Part shown: positions 21,162-21,287 of the stretch, piece after piece | Layout of the letters: the number at the start of each line of letters is the position of its first letter | Numbering within the stretch: position 1 is the stretch's first letter | IMG/VR virus record: IMGVR_UViG_3300035698_023036 | Span: 1-21,287 of that record | Source of the DNA: a virus | DNA length: 21,287 nt | Strand: one strand, 5' to 3' | The notes under the pieces: model-generated | The model's database searches: none | Told to the model about the DNA's origin: nothing | The model's input: the letters and a program-made list of their open reading frames with translations, nothing else | Made by a program: the position numbers and the translations under genes

Positions 21162-21287
21162 GAGTTATTGTCAAATCTGGTGTTTGAGGGTTTTGGGTCA
21201 TGCGGCGATCTGGTCTGGTTGGGTGATTTCAATTCCGTCTTTGAACGTGACGCCTGTGATGACTTTGGCCAGGTAATCAAAGCCGCG
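21162..21287 (-). mobile_element. End of a second IS256-family element
   Basis: The C-terminal end of an IS256-type transposase and the adjacent sequence gagttattgtcaaatctggt, similar to the IS end at 105-127, mark the edge of an element running off the window. The 57 bp between the IS66 fragment and this edge are not assigned. Confidence 0.55.
21198..21287 (-). pseudogene. IS256-family transposase, C-terminal part (cut by window edge)
   Basis: The minus frame reads RGFDYLAKVITGVTFKDGIE followed by ITQPDQIAA and TGA. L-x-x-V-I-x-G-V-x-F-x-D-G-I-E is the IS256/Mutator C-terminus. Only 29 residues are visible, so whether the gene is complete is unknown. Confidence 0.82.

Overview
The window reads as a piece of an alphaproteobacterial chromosome, probably from the order Hyphomicrobiales; the genus cannot be told. 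The markers are a two-domain cold-shock protein, a secreted DUF192 protein, a bacterial homologue of the NDUFS4 subunit of complex I, and three tRNA genes. Further support comes from rhizobial-type families in the integrated element, such as DUF6074 and a phiE125 gp8-type connector.

Layout. Positions 1-127 are the end of an IS256-family insertion sequence that cuts into an HTH regulator gene (to 480). A host segment follows: tRNA-Glu (minus), gloA (minus), a double cold-shock protein, a DUF192 protein, tRNA-Pro, the NDUFS4-like gene and tRNA-Arg(UCU) at 3829-3905. The 3' 48 bp of tRNA-Arg recur at 19671-19718 just after a tyrosine integrase gene, so 3858-19718 is an integrated element of about 15.8 kb with recognisable attL and attR. 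Beyond attR lies a nest of damaged insertion sequences: an IS481-type remnant, an IS66 with broken tnpB and tnpC, and another IS256-type end that runs off the window.

The integrated element is the main interest. It carries integrase plus a ribbon-helix-helix-like protein rightward. A long, tightly coupled leftward operon begins with a small winged-helix protein of Xis/AlpA type and an unknown protein. It continues with a TOPRIM protein resembling the Topo VI-A/Spo11 family, an HTH replication protein whose gene contains tandem 24-bp iterons, a DUF6074 protein and a second small HTH protein. Then come the capsid and packaging genes: portal, a tail-chaperone-like protein, prohead protease, major capsid protein, HNH nuclease, gp6/gp8-type connector, HK97 gp10-like protein, DUF3168 tail terminator, head-tail adaptor, and small and large terminase. 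The last gene is a short tape measure protein.

No tail tube, distal tail, baseplate, fibre, lysis, primase, helicase or CI-type repressor gene is visible. The genes that are present look intact, with overlapping stops and starts. I read this as a capsid-forming phage satellite (cf-PICI-like). It would build and fill its own HK97-type heads and depend on a helper phage for the tail tube, tail tip and lysis. The unusual part is that it keeps its own tape measure protein, and perhaps a chaperone for it. A degraded prophage remains the main alternative.
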